Positions 1-12,420 of a stretch of DNA of 64,000 bases are shown here, piece by piece. The notes under the pieces were generated by a model. It made no database searches. It was not told the origin of the DNA and saw nothing but the letters and a program-made list of their open reading frames with translations. Numbering within the stretch: position 1 is the first letter of the stretch; every line of letters begins with the position of its first letter. Source of the DNA: Seriola aureovittata (taxonomy: Eukaryota > Chordata > Actinopteri > Carangiformes > Carangidae). The position numbers were made by a program, and so were the translations under genes. The stretch lies in assembly GCF_021018895.1 (NCBI RefSeq), contig NC_079364.1, forward strand, positions 7,128,901-7,192,900, read 5' to 3'.

Positions 1-990
1 GAGTAAATGTTCTTCTTTTGGCCTAATATTAAGTTCAGAGTCACGAAGACATTTACTTGGCCTTGTTGTGGATCCATGATTACTCAGTTAGAGCAGCACA
101 TATTATTATGGTCTAGTTTTAAATGTAGATTTCTCATCTAAACATTAAATCTTTGAACTTTACTCCAGCATAGGGTAACAAAAATAGGTATCAAGATTAG
201 TGATGCTGTTTATGTTAAAATTCATTCCCCACCTATGTCATGTAAATTCAAAATAGTAACATCAGACAATTTTTGCCTCTTTTCATGTGTGAGTAGTGAA
301 ATTTAACAGTTAATAAGTTGTTAATACTTAATAACTCACTTACAAGCCAAAGTTTTGGGTTTCCAGGTTGTGGAAAACACTTCACATGATACTTTACTGA
401 CACTTGAATTGGGAGACCCTTCCAAGCCACCCAGTCTTGCAGTTATAAATGTTAGTGAATCATTAAACAAAGGGTAATAATTTCTCAATTTATAATAAAT
501 CATCAGCAAAAGTTAATCAGTCACCTATAAATCTTAATAAACCACCGAGAAAGGATTCTACAATAATCCATCAAGTCTGTAGATGTAGATATGACACTTT
601 TTCAATAAACTTCATTACTATTAATGCTCTATCAGTTTTGGGGTCTAACAAAGCCAAGTTGCAACTCATTTATTTACAAAAATGACTTTTTTTTTTTTAA
701 TAAATAATTAAATGAGTGGCAACATGATGACTTTATGAATTACTTATAAGGCCAGTCTAACATTTGATCGTGTGGTCATTGTAAACTTGCCATCGTAGGA
801 ACAGTGGTTACATAACCTTAGATTAGAAAATTAGAAATTTAGCGTCATAGGTGCTATTTTTTAGGCACTTAAACAAATAGTACTCAGTACTACAACCTGG
901 ATTGCCGAATAAAGGGAAGCGAAAACGACCAAACTTTCAGCCACAAGAAACCATAGCTGCATGCTGGGAATAACGTAACGGATAACGGAA
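1..990. other. Upstream intergenic DNA, no gene seen
   Basis: This is AT-rich sequence with short poly-T and poly-A runs. I see no exon with flanking splice signals and no open frame that resembles a known protein. It is probably intergenic DNA upstream of ap1s2. Confidence 0.5.
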
Positions 991-1225
991 TCTTTAAGCC
1001 AATCAGATCCAACTGCTGTGGCTTGTCCAGCCAATCACGGCACGCCTCTCTTAATCGTTGCCTCACCAGCAAACATCAACCGCTAGCTACTTTAGCATCA
1101 GGAGGAGAAGCTAACCCACGGAAACACAGACGCATCTGTTCACCCTCTTTTGCTTATGTGTGTTCGTTTGATTTTTACCGAAGTTACCAGTCGTCTGAGT
1201 GACTGAATCGAAAGCCCGGTGTAAG
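991..1225 (+). promoter_or_regulatory. ap1s2: ap1s2 promoter and non-coding first exon
   Basis: Two CCAATCA boxes lie at 999-1005 and 1031-1037. A good donor (GTAAG followed by gtaaag) ends a probable 5'-UTR exon at 1225. The first coding exon begins with ATG immediately after a splice acceptor at 1696, so a separate non-coding exon is required, and this is the best candidate. The exact transcription start cannot be placed from sequence. Confidence 0.55.
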
Positions 1226-1696
1226 GTAAAGAGTCGTGTTTACTTCTCGTATCTGCTGTAGCTAGCTAAGCGTCGCAGGAGGGGGCGCAAATTACACATA
1301 ACGTGTTGTTGATGTTAAAATGTGGTCATTTAGCAAGGTTAGCTAACATAAGCTAATGAAATGAAACTTTGTGCAATAGCCTACTGTATGTAAAATTTAC
1401 CAAATGTAAAATACATTTGATCACATGGCTAAGTCGTATTACCCTCGAAAATAATGCATGTGTCCATGTGTTGGGCGTCTCTTAATTGTTATTCCATTAC
1501 ATGTACGGAATGAACTTTCTTTTCATGGAAAAATAATGTTCATCATAAATGTCACATGATTGCTGATTACTCACCTCCGATACATTTTTTGCATCATCCT
1601 CACATTCGTTTGAAGTATTCATCTTTTTAAACTTTCAAAGTTAGTGTTTATCACATCTCAATTATCAATAACTTTGAACTGAACTTCCTCCTTTAG

Positions 1697-4600
1697 ATGC
1701 AGTTCATGCTGTTGTTCAGCCGGCAGGGTAAGCTGCGGTTACAGAAATGGTATGTGCCTCTGTCAGACAAGGAGAGGAAGAAGATCTCCAGAGACCTGGT
1801 CCAGACCATATTGGCCAGGAAACCCAAGATGTGCAGCTTCTTGGAGTGGAGGGACCTTAAGATTGTGTACAAGAGGTATGTGAACAAGAGAAGTTGAAAT
1901 ATTGGGCTGTGATATCCTTGCAGTCCCTCAGTTTGTCTTTCCCAGGTGGCGACTACAGTATTCTTTAGTGTTTATGCACCAACACACATACTTGGATGCA
2001 CATAGACTCAATTGGCAGTTTATTAGGTACAACTAGTTAAATCTAATGCAGCCTCATTCAACAGTCCTGCAGAAAATCATACCTTCATGGAGCTTATGAT
2101 CAGTTTGTGAAGGTTACGATCAGTTTTTGTTGAAACTGTGCTAAAGAAGTTTAGATTTAACTGAGGATGTTGACTGTGGTGCTCTTAAACTCCACTATTA
2201 TTTTACCCCATTAGAATCGTATAAAACAGTATAATGCAATACAGTTCAGCAGCACCACAAATTGCAGCTTATTGCAGCCAAAATGATCGTAAAGTTGAAA
2301 CAACAACCCCATGACACAAAAAACAAAACTTTAACATCATCTTTCATGAACATGTGATTTATTTCATGACTATTGTATTAGACTGGATTAGTTTTTAGCT
2401 AGGTGTTTGAAGTAAACTGACAAGGGATAGTATATATAGTAAACACATGTGCAAATCTCTGGTTGATTTCAGTGTTGTTACTCCACTCCTGTCAGTTGCT
2501 ATGAGACTTACTTATTAACAGCAGCAGGCTTCACTTTGATCTTTTATATTAATAAATCCTGCAAAAAATGCCAACCAGATTTTTATCATGAGATACTGCA
2601 GCTAAAGTTCTCTACAGTAGTTTCGGGTACTAAATATAAAGTGTACATGCTTTCACAAATAATGCCATGAATGCTTTTTATTTATCAGTTAACTTCACAC
2701 AAAGTGCAGTAAACCAAAAAACCTGAATCAAATCGATATTTGCTGTGACCAGCCTTTGCTTTTAAAACGGTATCACTTCTCCTTGGTACACTTGCACACA
2801 GTTTTTCAAGGTACTTGGCAGGTACATTGTTCCAAGCATCTTGACATTTTTTGTCCTGTGATCCTAGACTGACTCCATGATGTGGAGATCAGGGCTTTGC
2901 AGGGGCCAAATCATCTGTTACACAACGTGTTCTTCTTGTTGCTGATGTTTGGGCTGTTTGTGATTCTGCAGAATGAATTTAGGATCAGTCAGACACGTGT
3001 TACATAATGGATAAGAATCTAAACATATGAATTGCCTGAAAGGCTTGCACAGTACTACACCTTTAACATGTATTAAAGTCAATTCCTGACTATGGAAACA
3101 GTAGTTTGATATTAGAGTAATCCAGGTCCATGTTTTCTTTTCATCTGCACCTCACATTGTGCAACTTACAATAGAGTTTGTTCAGTTGTCATGGAGATGG
3201 TTTAGTTGTCATAACATGATCTAAGTATAGAATTTGATGAAGACTGAGATGTGGTTGAAACCTGGAAAAAGATAGCAAGTAGACCATGAGTTTAGACTAC
3301 TTTGTTAAACCTATAAACATTTGACAGACATTTCAATTTGTGGTAAATAATTCTTATGGCAGACATTTCAGAGGAGGATCTTAGTAACAGGACATGCTAA
3401 TGTTCGGCTTGTTACATCACTTCTGTATCTGTGGTGGTTTGTTGGTCTTGTTTATGAGAACCAATTATTCACTGATTATTTTGTCAAGCGCTTCTGGCAT
3501 TTATATCTCACCTTCTGGTGTGTTATGAAATCCAGAAACACCCACTCTCTAATAACAACTGCTGAGTAATGGAGGACAAAGATACAAATATCTAAAGAAT
3601 GACTGATTTGTCATATTTGGACATATGACTACAGAGTCATGAAAATACAAAAGTTCCATCTTAATGTCTTCACTATAATAAACAAAAACAAACAGCTGAA
3701 CAGCCAGGACACAGTGACACGGTGCTGGAAGAGGTGTTTTCTGGTCTCATGATGATATACACTGAGTCACTTGTTTATTTTGCACACATGTACAATCTAA
3801 TGCAATACAATTTAATATCCCTGGAATAAATCCTATCTGTGTGAAGGTTGCAATGTTCCAGTTTTGTATAGAGATGGATTTTTTTTAAACTTATGGTTTT
3901 ATTGGTTTATTAATGCCAAGGTGCAAAATGATGTTGAATTTTTAGTGTGTCATTAAAAGGTTTTTCTTGTTACCTGGTGACAAACAAAAGAAGCACCAAA
4001 TACTTGCAGTTTCTTTAAAGACCAGCTGAACTCTCTGTACAGTCTTGTATTAGACATTTGCAGACCTGAATTTGAACAGTGATGACAAAATACACTCATA
4101 TGTCACTAATATCAATCTGTTGCGTTCTTTATGTTGCAGATATGCAAGTCTGTATTTCTGCTGTGCAGTAGAGGATCAGGATAATGAGCTGATCACTCTG
4201 GAGATCATCCACAGATATGTGGAGCTACTGGACAAATATTTTGGCAGTGTGAGTTTCTGAAACATCAGACATGTAACATTCTTATCGTGTGTGTGTGTTT
4301 GTGTGCGCGCGCGTGTGTGCGAGGACAATTTACTGCATGAATCCAAGGGTTTCAGTCAGGACAGTATTTCCTCTGATCTGATCTTTATGGACACAGGTGT
4401 GTGAGCTGGATATTATCTTCAACTTTGAAAAGGCCTACTTTATTCTGGATGAGTTCCTGCTGGGCGGAGAGGCACAGGAGACGTCCAAGAAGAACGTGCT
4501 GAAGGCCATCGAGCAGGCTGACCTGCTGCAGGAGGTAAGCACACTTCTTCAACAAATAGTTGAACCCAGCTGACAGACCAGCTAGTGTCAGGTGAACAGC

Positions 4601-5436
4601 ACTTGGAGTAGAGTGGCAACTAATGATTATTTTCATTGTCAGTTAACTTGCGATGATTTTATTGGTCTGTAAAATGGCATAAAATTTGTAAAAATGTCCA
4701 TCAAAAGTTTCCAGTGCCAAAGATGATGCCTTTAAATAACTTGTTTTGCTCAACCAACAGTCCAAATCCCAAAGATATTCACTTTACTGTCATTTAAGAC
4801 AGAGAAAAACAGCAAATTTTGACATTTGAGAAGCTTAACTCTGTACATTTATGGCATATTTGTTTGACAAATTAATTTAAGTAATTATTGCAGCTCTAAC
4901 TAGGTGTAAATGTGGGATTAATTCCACTTATTGACAATAATGTGAACCCAGATAGAAGATTAGATGAACTAAGAACTAAGATGTTGATGTTTTGCTCTTT
5001 TCACCTCACAACCATCTGCACCTGTTTATTTTAAGCCTGCAGCTCTTGATTAATACCCCCTCTCCCCTGCGCCAGTGCATTAAAGGAAGCGCTTCCCTGC
5101 ATATTTGCATTGCTGTCTAGCTGTAGCCATTTGCAGTCGACAGAATCACTGCTCAGTGATTTATTTTTAGCAAAGCATGCAGCACTATTGTTACAACGGC
5201 ATGGCCGACTATACAGGTTTGTAACAGCTTCGGCTCACTGGAGAAGGCTCCTGTTCCTGCCAGACATTTAGTAACTTGTAATTATGACTTGTGCTATTAA
5301 TTATACTTTGGAGCAGTACAGAATGTATGACTGCTGAACAAACTGACAGTACGGATAACAGGGAACACTTTCTTTTCTTCATCTGCAGGAGGCCGAGGCA
5401 CCACGGAGCGTTTTAGAAGAAATTGGGCTGACATAA
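1697..5436 (+). CDS. ap1s2: AP-1 complex subunit sigma-2
   Basis: Coding exons are 1697-1875, 4140-4248, 4397-4534 and 5389-5436, giving 157 residues, the usual length of the family. The product is the small sigma chain of the AP-1 clathrin adaptor, which works at the trans-Golgi network and endosomes. It pairs with the gamma subunit and helps recognise dileucine sorting signals. The protein opens [19 protein letters not shown]. It carries the longin-like sigma fold, with [14 protein letters not shown] and [19 protein letters not shown] blocks, and ends EEIGLT. The start MQF (not MMRF), the PLSDKE segment and the EEIGLT end favour sigma-2 over sigma-1A. All introns are GT-AG and keep frame. 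The ATG lies directly after the first acceptor. zrsr2 follows in convergent orientation, as in other vertebrates. Confidence 0.95.
2012..2320. repeat. Probable dispersed repeat in ap1s2 intron 1
   Basis: The stretch starting near 'agtttattaggtacaact' resembles an interspersed repeat seen widely in teleost introns. The identification is from memory of the pattern, not a search. No coding potential is visible. Confidence 0.35.
2700..2990 (-). pseudogene. Tc1/mariner-like transposase C-terminal fragment
   Basis: Read on the minus strand, this intronic stretch gives degraded pieces of a Tc1-type transposase. A [12 protein letters not shown] piece comes first, then a [12 protein letters not shown] block around the last catalytic acidic residue of the DDE triad, then after a stop and frameshift [15 protein letters not shown] and [13 protein letters not shown]. 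These match the usual order of the family's C-terminus. Stops and frame changes show it is dead. It lies in ap1s2 intron 1, antisense to the gene. Confidence 0.75.
4286..4320. repeat. GT/GC dinucleotide tract
   Basis: A GT-rich tract turning into alternating GC follows about 40 bases after the donor of ap1s2 exon 2. Such purine-pyrimidine alternation can adopt left-handed DNA. Confidence 0.8.
4615..4905. repeat. Teleost dispersed repeat (AATCGATTA-type family), copy 1
   Basis: This intronic stretch shares phrases with other stretches of the window, such as 'atcccaaagatattca' and 'tttactgtcat', and lies beside 'actaatgattattttcat'. Related copies are seen near 40690-41180, 41840-42020, 48020-48215 and 63630-63880. 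It looks like a non-coding short interspersed element family common in teleosts. Confidence 0.6.
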
Positions 5437-7481
5437 ACCATCACGCCGCTGCCTCGCAGTTCTTTCTTCCAGATGTAGATCTGGCAATCTCCGTGTCTCT
5501 ATCCTGTCTTCTCCTGTTCACTGTGTCAGTGTTGTATGTATATTATCACCATCTATGTACTGTACTATCCTGTAATGTCTTTTCAGTGTGGTGCCAACTG
5601 TGGTTTTAATGTGTCTCCTAATGTACAAGCTCCCTCACTGTATCCTGCAGCACTATTAACATACTTCACTCCCCCAACTTCTTAAAAGAGAACAAACAGA
5701 GAACAATGTAGCGACGACATGAAAACTCCAGCATCATATTAAGATCATCCATCATCACTGAATGCAGAGTTGTATGTGCTTGTTTGGCTTCAAGGACTTT
5801 TTAAGGTGCTGTTGCAGCTGCAGTTGGTGCTTCTCGTGTGTAATCATTTGAGTCACAGAGCTAAGCATCTTCTTTCATGAAAGAATGAATACTAGGCGCA
5901 CTTTGAAAAACCCAGAAGGTCGTTTAGCAAAACCTACAGTTGCTCTGGTTTTTCCACTTCCAATTCTCAAAAGACCAGGTGGAGAAGACATATATCCTTT
6001 TTGCTCTTTTTGCTAAACAGTAAAATATTACCACATTATTTTGTCTGTAAATATAGAATACTGTAAAAACAATCAATATATAACAGTATAACTAATAACA
6101 AATATTCAAAGTTTGGTTCACGTACAAATTGAGCATGGAGCAAGAAGTTAAAGATCTTTAATGTGCAGTGGACAGAGTCTGAGAACTAGCAGGGCGTGTT
6201 GCTAAATGGTCTTCTGGGTTTTTTAAAAGATGATCAAGAATTTTTTTTTTTCTTTTTGAGGATTTGATGCTTAACTCTATGACTCAAATGTAATGGTAAT
6301 ACATTACTGGGCACCAAATGGGGCTACTGCTATTGTAGGAATCACTGACACTCTTACAATCACTTCTACATGGGTACAATCAACCCACCAATTAAGTGAA
6401 ATTAAACAATTACCCATAATTAATATCAGTGTAAACATTCAGTAGGTTTGTACAAGTTTGTTTGGCGTTTCCTCTCCAGAAAATTAACCTTTTACATATT
6501 TCCTTCTCAAGACTAAATGTTTATTTTTACTTAACAGCTGTTTCAGTGTAATTTGTGTCATGTTTGTTAAAGCTGTTTTTCTGTTGTCTTCATTTTTCTG
6601 ACAACTGACTTATTTTTCTGCTTGAGGTGTTTGTTTATCATTCAAGTTTGTCATGGCCTCTGAAGATAAATCTTAGGTCAGTCTCTCCCTTAGTCTTAGG
6701 CAAGGATAGGATAGTGACCCAAATAAAAGAAATACTACTTCATGTATTATTATACTTTGGCTTACACTTAAAGATTAACCTACGACCAAAGAACACTGTG
6801 TTTTACCTTCTCAATGGTGTCTATTGAAGGCTAACATGGCAGAAAAGGGATTTGGGATGGAAGGATGTTTGAGGAAAAAAATGTATGTGGGGATTATTTG
6901 GCCACAATATATCAGTATTATGTAATTATTCCAATCCATGTAAAGACAGGTGTATCCTGAGTTTCTTTATGGAGTAGGAACATGAACTGCACATATCAGG
7001 GTACATCATTAACATTCATCACGTCAGCTTGTTCACTTGTCAGTAAGATGCAAGTAAACAAGTGAACAAGCTGCGAACAGATGCTCATTCCAAATTGTAT
7101 GGCAGTCTAATTTTTTTTATCTGCACTCTTCAAACCACAAGGTGTTTTTGTTGAACATCAATCAGCAAATATTAAAGTTCATCTTTGATTTGTGCAAAAG
7201 AAATCACTTACTTTTGTATTAAACACTGCCAACACATTTGCCAACATTTTTTTTCTTATATTTGAAAGTTATTAACAATAAATGTATTCAAAAAGAAAAG
7301 CCATGTGTTGATCTTTTGTTTTATAATGCTTTTACTCAGTGCCACAGGTCCAGTTCAAAACACCATTTTTACAAAGCAAAATATTCACATCTGGACATAC
7401 TGGTGATAGGTGCTGCAGGAGGAGTTCACAGGAGAAAAAACAGACCAAAATGATCAAAATAAAGAAGCCACTAAGATGTAA
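5437..7481. other. ap1s2-zrsr2 convergent intergenic / 3'-UTR region
   Basis: This region holds the 3' ends of two convergent genes. A possible plus-strand polyadenylation signal AATAAA for ap1s2 lies at 6722-6727, which would give a long 3' UTR. I found no clear AATAAA for zrsr2 on the minus strand. A perfect 16-bp inverted repeat lies at 7025-7073. No other coding exon is visible. Confidence 0.5.
7025..7073. repeat. Perfect 16-bp hairpin (inverted repeat)
   Basis: The left arm 7025-7040 (CAGCTTGTTCACTTGT) is the exact reverse complement of the right arm 7058-7073. A 17-base spacer separates them. It lies between the convergent 3' ends of ap1s2 and zrsr2, possibly inside a transcribed 3' UTR. 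I do not recognise it as part of a known element. Confidence 0.85.
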
Positions 7482-10400
7482 TCATGTCACTGTTTCCAGC
7501 AGACTCATTGATATTTCATTGTTAGACTGTTCACTTTTACTTTCAGGACTAAACTTGTTCTCTATGTCAGCACTCTCATGTACGTTACTGATTTTGGGAA
7601 CCAACTCTGTTTCATTTCTCTCTTCGCTGGGACTGGTTGCAGAATGGTTCTCTGTCTCTGACTCTTTCTCCTTTTCTGACTCTCCTGATGAAGTCGTCCC
7701 TTCGGGCAAATGGCTTTTCTTCTTATGCTTCTTCTTGCTCTTTTTCTTGCTCTTTTTGGAGTGTTTGTGGCGGCGGTGTGTGTTGGTATCGTCATTTGGT
7801 GTTTTCTTACGTCGGTCTGGTTTCTTTGGGCTCTTTTCTCTACTGTCTCTGTCTCTTTTCCTCTCTGTGCTTGTGCTTCTTGACCTTTCTCTCGCTTCTC
7901 TGTGGGTGTCTTCATCTTTGTCTCTATTGTCTCTCTCTTCACTTATATTCCTATACCTGTGCTCCCTGTCTTCATCTCTACTCCTGTTTCTAAGCCTATC
8001 TTGTTCTCTGTCTCTACTTCTACTCCTCGACCTGTCTCTACTTCTACTCCTCGACCTGTCTCTACTTGTGCTCAGATACCTATCTTTCCTCCTGTCGCTG
8101 TGTCTGGACCTGGACGACCATTTGTCCCCTTTATCCTGGTGGGAGACCCTCCTCTCTCGACTCCTGCTCCTCCGCCTGTTGTCCTCTCTTCTGCTGAGGG
8201 ATCTCTCCGACCTTAGTGGGCTTCTGCTGCAGTGACGCTGCCTCCACGATCTGTCTCTGTAACGCTCTGAATACCACCCGTCTCTGCGACTCCCCCTGAC
8301 GCTGCGGTCTGGTGACATGTGCAGGTCCCTGTCAGCCTCCCAGAATTCATTGCCAGGGTTTCGAAATACATGCAGGAAGTTACAGTGCTTCCCTTTGGGG
8401 CATTTCTGTCTGTCAAACAATCCTGAGAGAGGAAAAACCGACACAAGCAAGACAGTAAATGCACAAAACTGAATCCTGTATCTGCAGTAATGTCACCAAA
8501 TGAAACTGCTCTTGGAAAAATTCCTTTGTCATATCAGTATGATTAAGTTACTCACCACATATGGCATTTTTCCACCGTGTAACAGGACATATCTCACAAT
8601 GAAGCTGCCGGCTTGCATACCACCTCCCATTGAACTTGATGAAGGCCTCCTTACACTGCTCCTCTCTGGACAGGCAACATATAGTCAGAGTTTTATCCAA
8701 GAATTCAAACAATGTACAGATTATTTATTAGGGAAAAGTCATAGAGGGACAGTGTGACAACTTACTTGTCAAACTGGATGTAAACATTTCCTCTCAGGTG
8801 TGGTTCATAATTGCAGCTGACCTAAAAAAAAGAGACTAGATGTTTATTTTTTGTGGTAATAATTTGACCATTCATAAAGTGAGTGTTACTCTTTCCGAGG
8901 CTGTTTTTTTACATTCCTGACATCAGTAAGAGATCTAGTGACACACCATGAAGACTATATCATAGTTATTACAGTTCTGATTTCGTTTTCCAACTTAATG
9001 ATGATTTTTCACAATCATTTGATTTCATTTATTCCTACTTTATACTGAAATGCAAATGAGTAAATAAGTGAATGGTGAAATATTTTAAGACATATATGAC
9101 ATTGAGTACATTTATGCACATTATGTTATTTATCTGGTGAATTTGGGTGTTCCAATCTCGTATTATGTCCACGGATACTACATTTCTCATTTACATAGAA
9201 GATGACATAAAGAAATTGGATAGCTTCAGAAAACTGACTGTAATCAGACTGTACTGATCTCAACCTTACCTTGAACTGAACGACTTTGCCGACACTCTTG
9301 AACTCTGGCAAGGCATCATGGTAGAACTCGAGGAAAGACTCCTGTAGGTCATCCTCGCTGTGCTCCAAACAGGCATCTATGTCGTAATCATCCCGCCGTG
9401 ACTCCTCCAAGCCAAACGTCGTAAACATACCACGGATCATCAGGGTCGGGCTTGTTGTGGGATAAATGTGCTTCCGAGAACATCTAGACAGACAGAGGAG
9501 AGGAGAATATACAATGATATGGGGAAAATGTATCTGTACATCCATTCAAACACCATCAGACAGCAGGTTTATGAATTTAATGGCGCAAGTCACGTCAAAA
9601 AAGAAGATAGAAAACAGAGAGTACCTGTCTCCAAATCGACACGCTCCAGTCTTGAGGAAAAACGGACAGTTGGCTACGTCGCACTCTGTCCCAAAGTTCT
9701 CTGATTTTTCTGTCACTGGAGCCTCAGGATTCATCCACGGTCCTCCATTATCAAGCTAGAAGTGAGAGCGTGAACAAAAAAGCATATATACACTGTATAG
9801 TTTGACTTTAAACTAGAATTAAATGTTGTGCAAATTAAAGTTTTAGTGTAGCTCTTAGCTTTTAGTCTTTTACATTTTACCCATGGGTCATATCAATTTC
9901 TGAGGAAGTTAAAAGATGTAGTTATATATGTTATCCCATTCAAGTGTGTTTCTACCTGTTTTTCAGCTTCATCCAACATTTTCTGAACAGCCTCCTACAA
10001 ATGGTGTAAAGACACAGCTGGTGAATATGTGTAGAGGTCAACATACTGCAGCATATCTGTTTTTGTGGGTTAAGACCACATTCACATGGACTCATAGGCA
10101 CAAAACATAACCGGCATTTAAGAGGGACCATTTTAGAGATTTCTGAACTCTTATAAAGCAATTTCACAGTTGTCACACAAAGTAAAAGATACATCCTTGT
10201 TGTGATAGCTGAAGGTGCTGTGAGGATTAGTTAAGGAGTAGGATGGTTGCTTGTGCCTCTCAGTCAAGGAAAAAAAATTAAAGAACCACACACAAAGCAG
10301 AAAACACAATTCACAAAAGAAACACTCAGCTGCTTAGATATGTTTAACCGTATGACTGTCTTAATCTTCACTGTTGGGTGGACAGTATAAACACTTATGA

Positions 10401-12132
10401 TTAAGTAGAAGAGGATATATTTCTTTTTGTTTCTATCCTCCTGGGGCCCGTTTCACCTCTCTGTCTCGTTTCTCCTGCTGCTTCTGCTCTTTTTCTTCTT
10501 GTTCTTTCCTCTGCTGGGCCTCCCATTCCTCCTTGATCATCCGCTGTGAACACAAAAAGAGAAAGTGCCAGTGACAATTAAAATCTCCTTTAGAGAATTT
10601 AGGCTCAGGTGCGCTCATCAATTAATCACCACAGCAACGAACCCCAATTGATTAAAGTAATCCCCTGTGTCAGTCTCCAATTATTCATAGAAGCTGGGAG
10701 TAAACTGTAAATTTCATCACAGAGTTTGTTCTTTTAGTTGATGCTAATGCAGTTATTTTGTTGGAATTTGACTTTTCTTTTTTTAATTTTTATTGGCTTA
10801 ATGATGAAGATTACTGTCTTATATTTGGACCATGTATACCCACACCTTGTGGTAGACCATTATAACTGAAGGACTGTAATAAATCTGTGACTTGGTACCT
10901 GATGCCTAAATGGAGTTATTCTACATTTTATTGTCAACATTTTCCATTAAAAGACCAAAAACAACATGTTATCTTCCTACCCTGACTGTGGTACTCAGAT
11001 CCAATTCCTTAAGGTCTTGGCAAGGATGGAAATCTTATAATTTGTGTGTTGCTGCAACTGGAAAACATACTAACGAATATCTCTGGAAAGACTGTTTCTG
11101 TCTTCAATTTAGCTTTTAAATGCTAAGTATCTGTGTCCTAACCAGACATGACATCCGTGTCTTGATTTGTACACGCTCCCTGTAATGGATACAAACAGGA
11201 AATTACCTCCTCCTCTTCTTTTCTTTTCCGTGCAGCTTCCTCCCTCTCAGACCTCAGCCTGAATTCCTCCTGAGCAAGCCTCTCTCTTTCCAACCACTCC
11301 TCATGTTGGCGCAATCTGAGAAAACACATCAAACACAAATCAAATACAATGAAGATTAATAAAAATCAATGCAACTGAGGTGTCTTTGCAATTTATCACT
11401 GAATGTGCAGCTGCAGGACAGCAGAGTGACATCAGTATTGACCTAGTCCTACCTTTCCTCCTTAGCAATATCGTTGTCCTCATCATCTTCATCATCTATT
11501 ACTTCTTCTTCTCCATGTGTATCGCCTGCTCCATTTATTAAACCTATAAAAGAGCAAATGTTGTAATTAACCTGGCAACAACGGTAGAAATGACAGTTCA
11601 TCACATTTGACAACAACACCAAAGGGACAGCTGTGTATCTCCGTACCACATTCTCTGGTTTGGGCGAGAGCTTGGCGTTTCCGTTTTCTTCTCTCTTTCC
11701 TCTGAGCAGCTCTGCGTTTCTTTTGACTAAAAAAAAAGAAAAAAAAAGAAAAATGTTTTGACCAAGACATACTACAAAACCCTGAGATATTCAATGTACT
11801 ATCACAGAAGACTAAGAAAGCTTTCTAGTACGAATGTAAAGATTACTCGATACATTTTCTGTCGATCGACTAATCGAGCTTTAAGTGTAAGATACGTACA
11901 AACACTAATACAGTTTTAAAAAAATATTACTTGCTAGCACGTTGAGTTTAAAGTAAAAACGTAGTGTTAGTAACTTCAGTAACGCTGTAGCACTGTTACA
12001 GCATTGGAAATACTTATATACTGTTTCATGTTACAGTAGTTTAACTCTCTTAAACGTTATTTGTTGAGATGTAAAGAGAGACACAGACCTTGGCACAGGA
12101 GCAGAGATCATTGGAGGAGTGGATGCTGCCAT
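7482..12132 (-). CDS. zrsr2: U2AF35-related splicing factor (ZRSR2)
   Basis: Exons, in transcript order: 12132-12089, 11726-11647, 11543-11453, 11315-11207, 10543-10457, 9994-9956, 9755-9625, 9483-9270, 8821-8766, 8665-8556, 8422-7482; 633 residues. This nuclear factor recognises the 3' splice site, chiefly of U12-type introns. The protein has a charged N-terminal coiled coil (about residues 45-150), a first C3H1 zinc finger (C180, C189, C195, H199), and a U2AF-homology RRM containing LRGNVYIQF and FNGRWYASRQLHCE. A second zinc finger follows (CPVTRWKNAIC through KHCNFLHVF), then an RS/KKSKKK-rich tail filling the last exon. The tail is much longer than in human ZRSR2, which I recall as about 480 residues in total. 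All junctions keep frame. It is convergent with ap1s2, as in other vertebrates. Confidence 0.94.
8008..8070 (-). repeat. zrsr2: 24-bp tandem repeat coding RS dipeptides in zrsr2
   Basis: Two identical 24-base units (8008-8031 and 8032-8055) and a partial third unit encode repeated RSRSRDR-type residues in the RS tail. The unit is a multiple of three, so copy-number change would keep frame. Confidence 0.85.
11820..11890. repeat. Fragment of ATCGATTA-type dispersed repeat
   Basis: The phrase 'tgtcgatcgactaatcg' beside 'gattactcgata' in zrsr2 intron 1 matches the ends of the teleost dispersed family seen elsewhere in the window. Confidence 0.4.
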
Positions 12133-12420
12133 CACAGCTAACGGTAGCTAGCTAGTTAGCACGAAAACGTATTTTAGCCCGTTATTTCTTTTCATCGGCG
12201 TTTAGTAAAAAAAAACATTAGACTGAATGTTCACCGACTGGATGGGTGGTTTCCGATGTGGATTTGGTTTGTCAAAGTAATGATAAAACCAATTTATTTC
12301 TGTTTGTTGAAAGCTTTAGTTAGCCGGATTCGCAGTTGTTTGGGTCGCTAGTGGGAGAGGAAGAGGTGGAGTTAATATTAAGTACTTCCGGTTCAACACC
12401 CCAGCATGCCGTCTTTTGTC
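12133..12420 (-). promoter_or_regulatory. zrsr2: zrsr2 promoter region
   Basis: An ETS-type site ACTTCCGGTT lies at 12383-12392, typical of housekeeping promoters, and a phrase 'ccagcatgccg' follows. No TATA box is obvious. The start codon at 12132 is the first ATG of the reconstructed exon. Confidence 0.45.

Noticed and set aside
5050..5250. Possible conserved non-coding element with an octamer-like ATTTGCAT in ap1s2 intron 3
   Set aside because: Composition differs slightly from its surroundings, but conservation cannot be judged from a single sequence.
7025..7073. Hairpin as a microRNA precursor
   Set aside because: A 16-bp stem is too short for a typical precursor and there is no flanking lower stem.
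7339..8235. 298-codon open frame antisense to zrsr2
   Set aside because: It is the mirror of the RS-coding exon. Repetitive Arg/Ser codons read backwards give Leu/Ser-rich frames without stops. The zrsr2 reading has conserved zinc-finger context and spliced partners.
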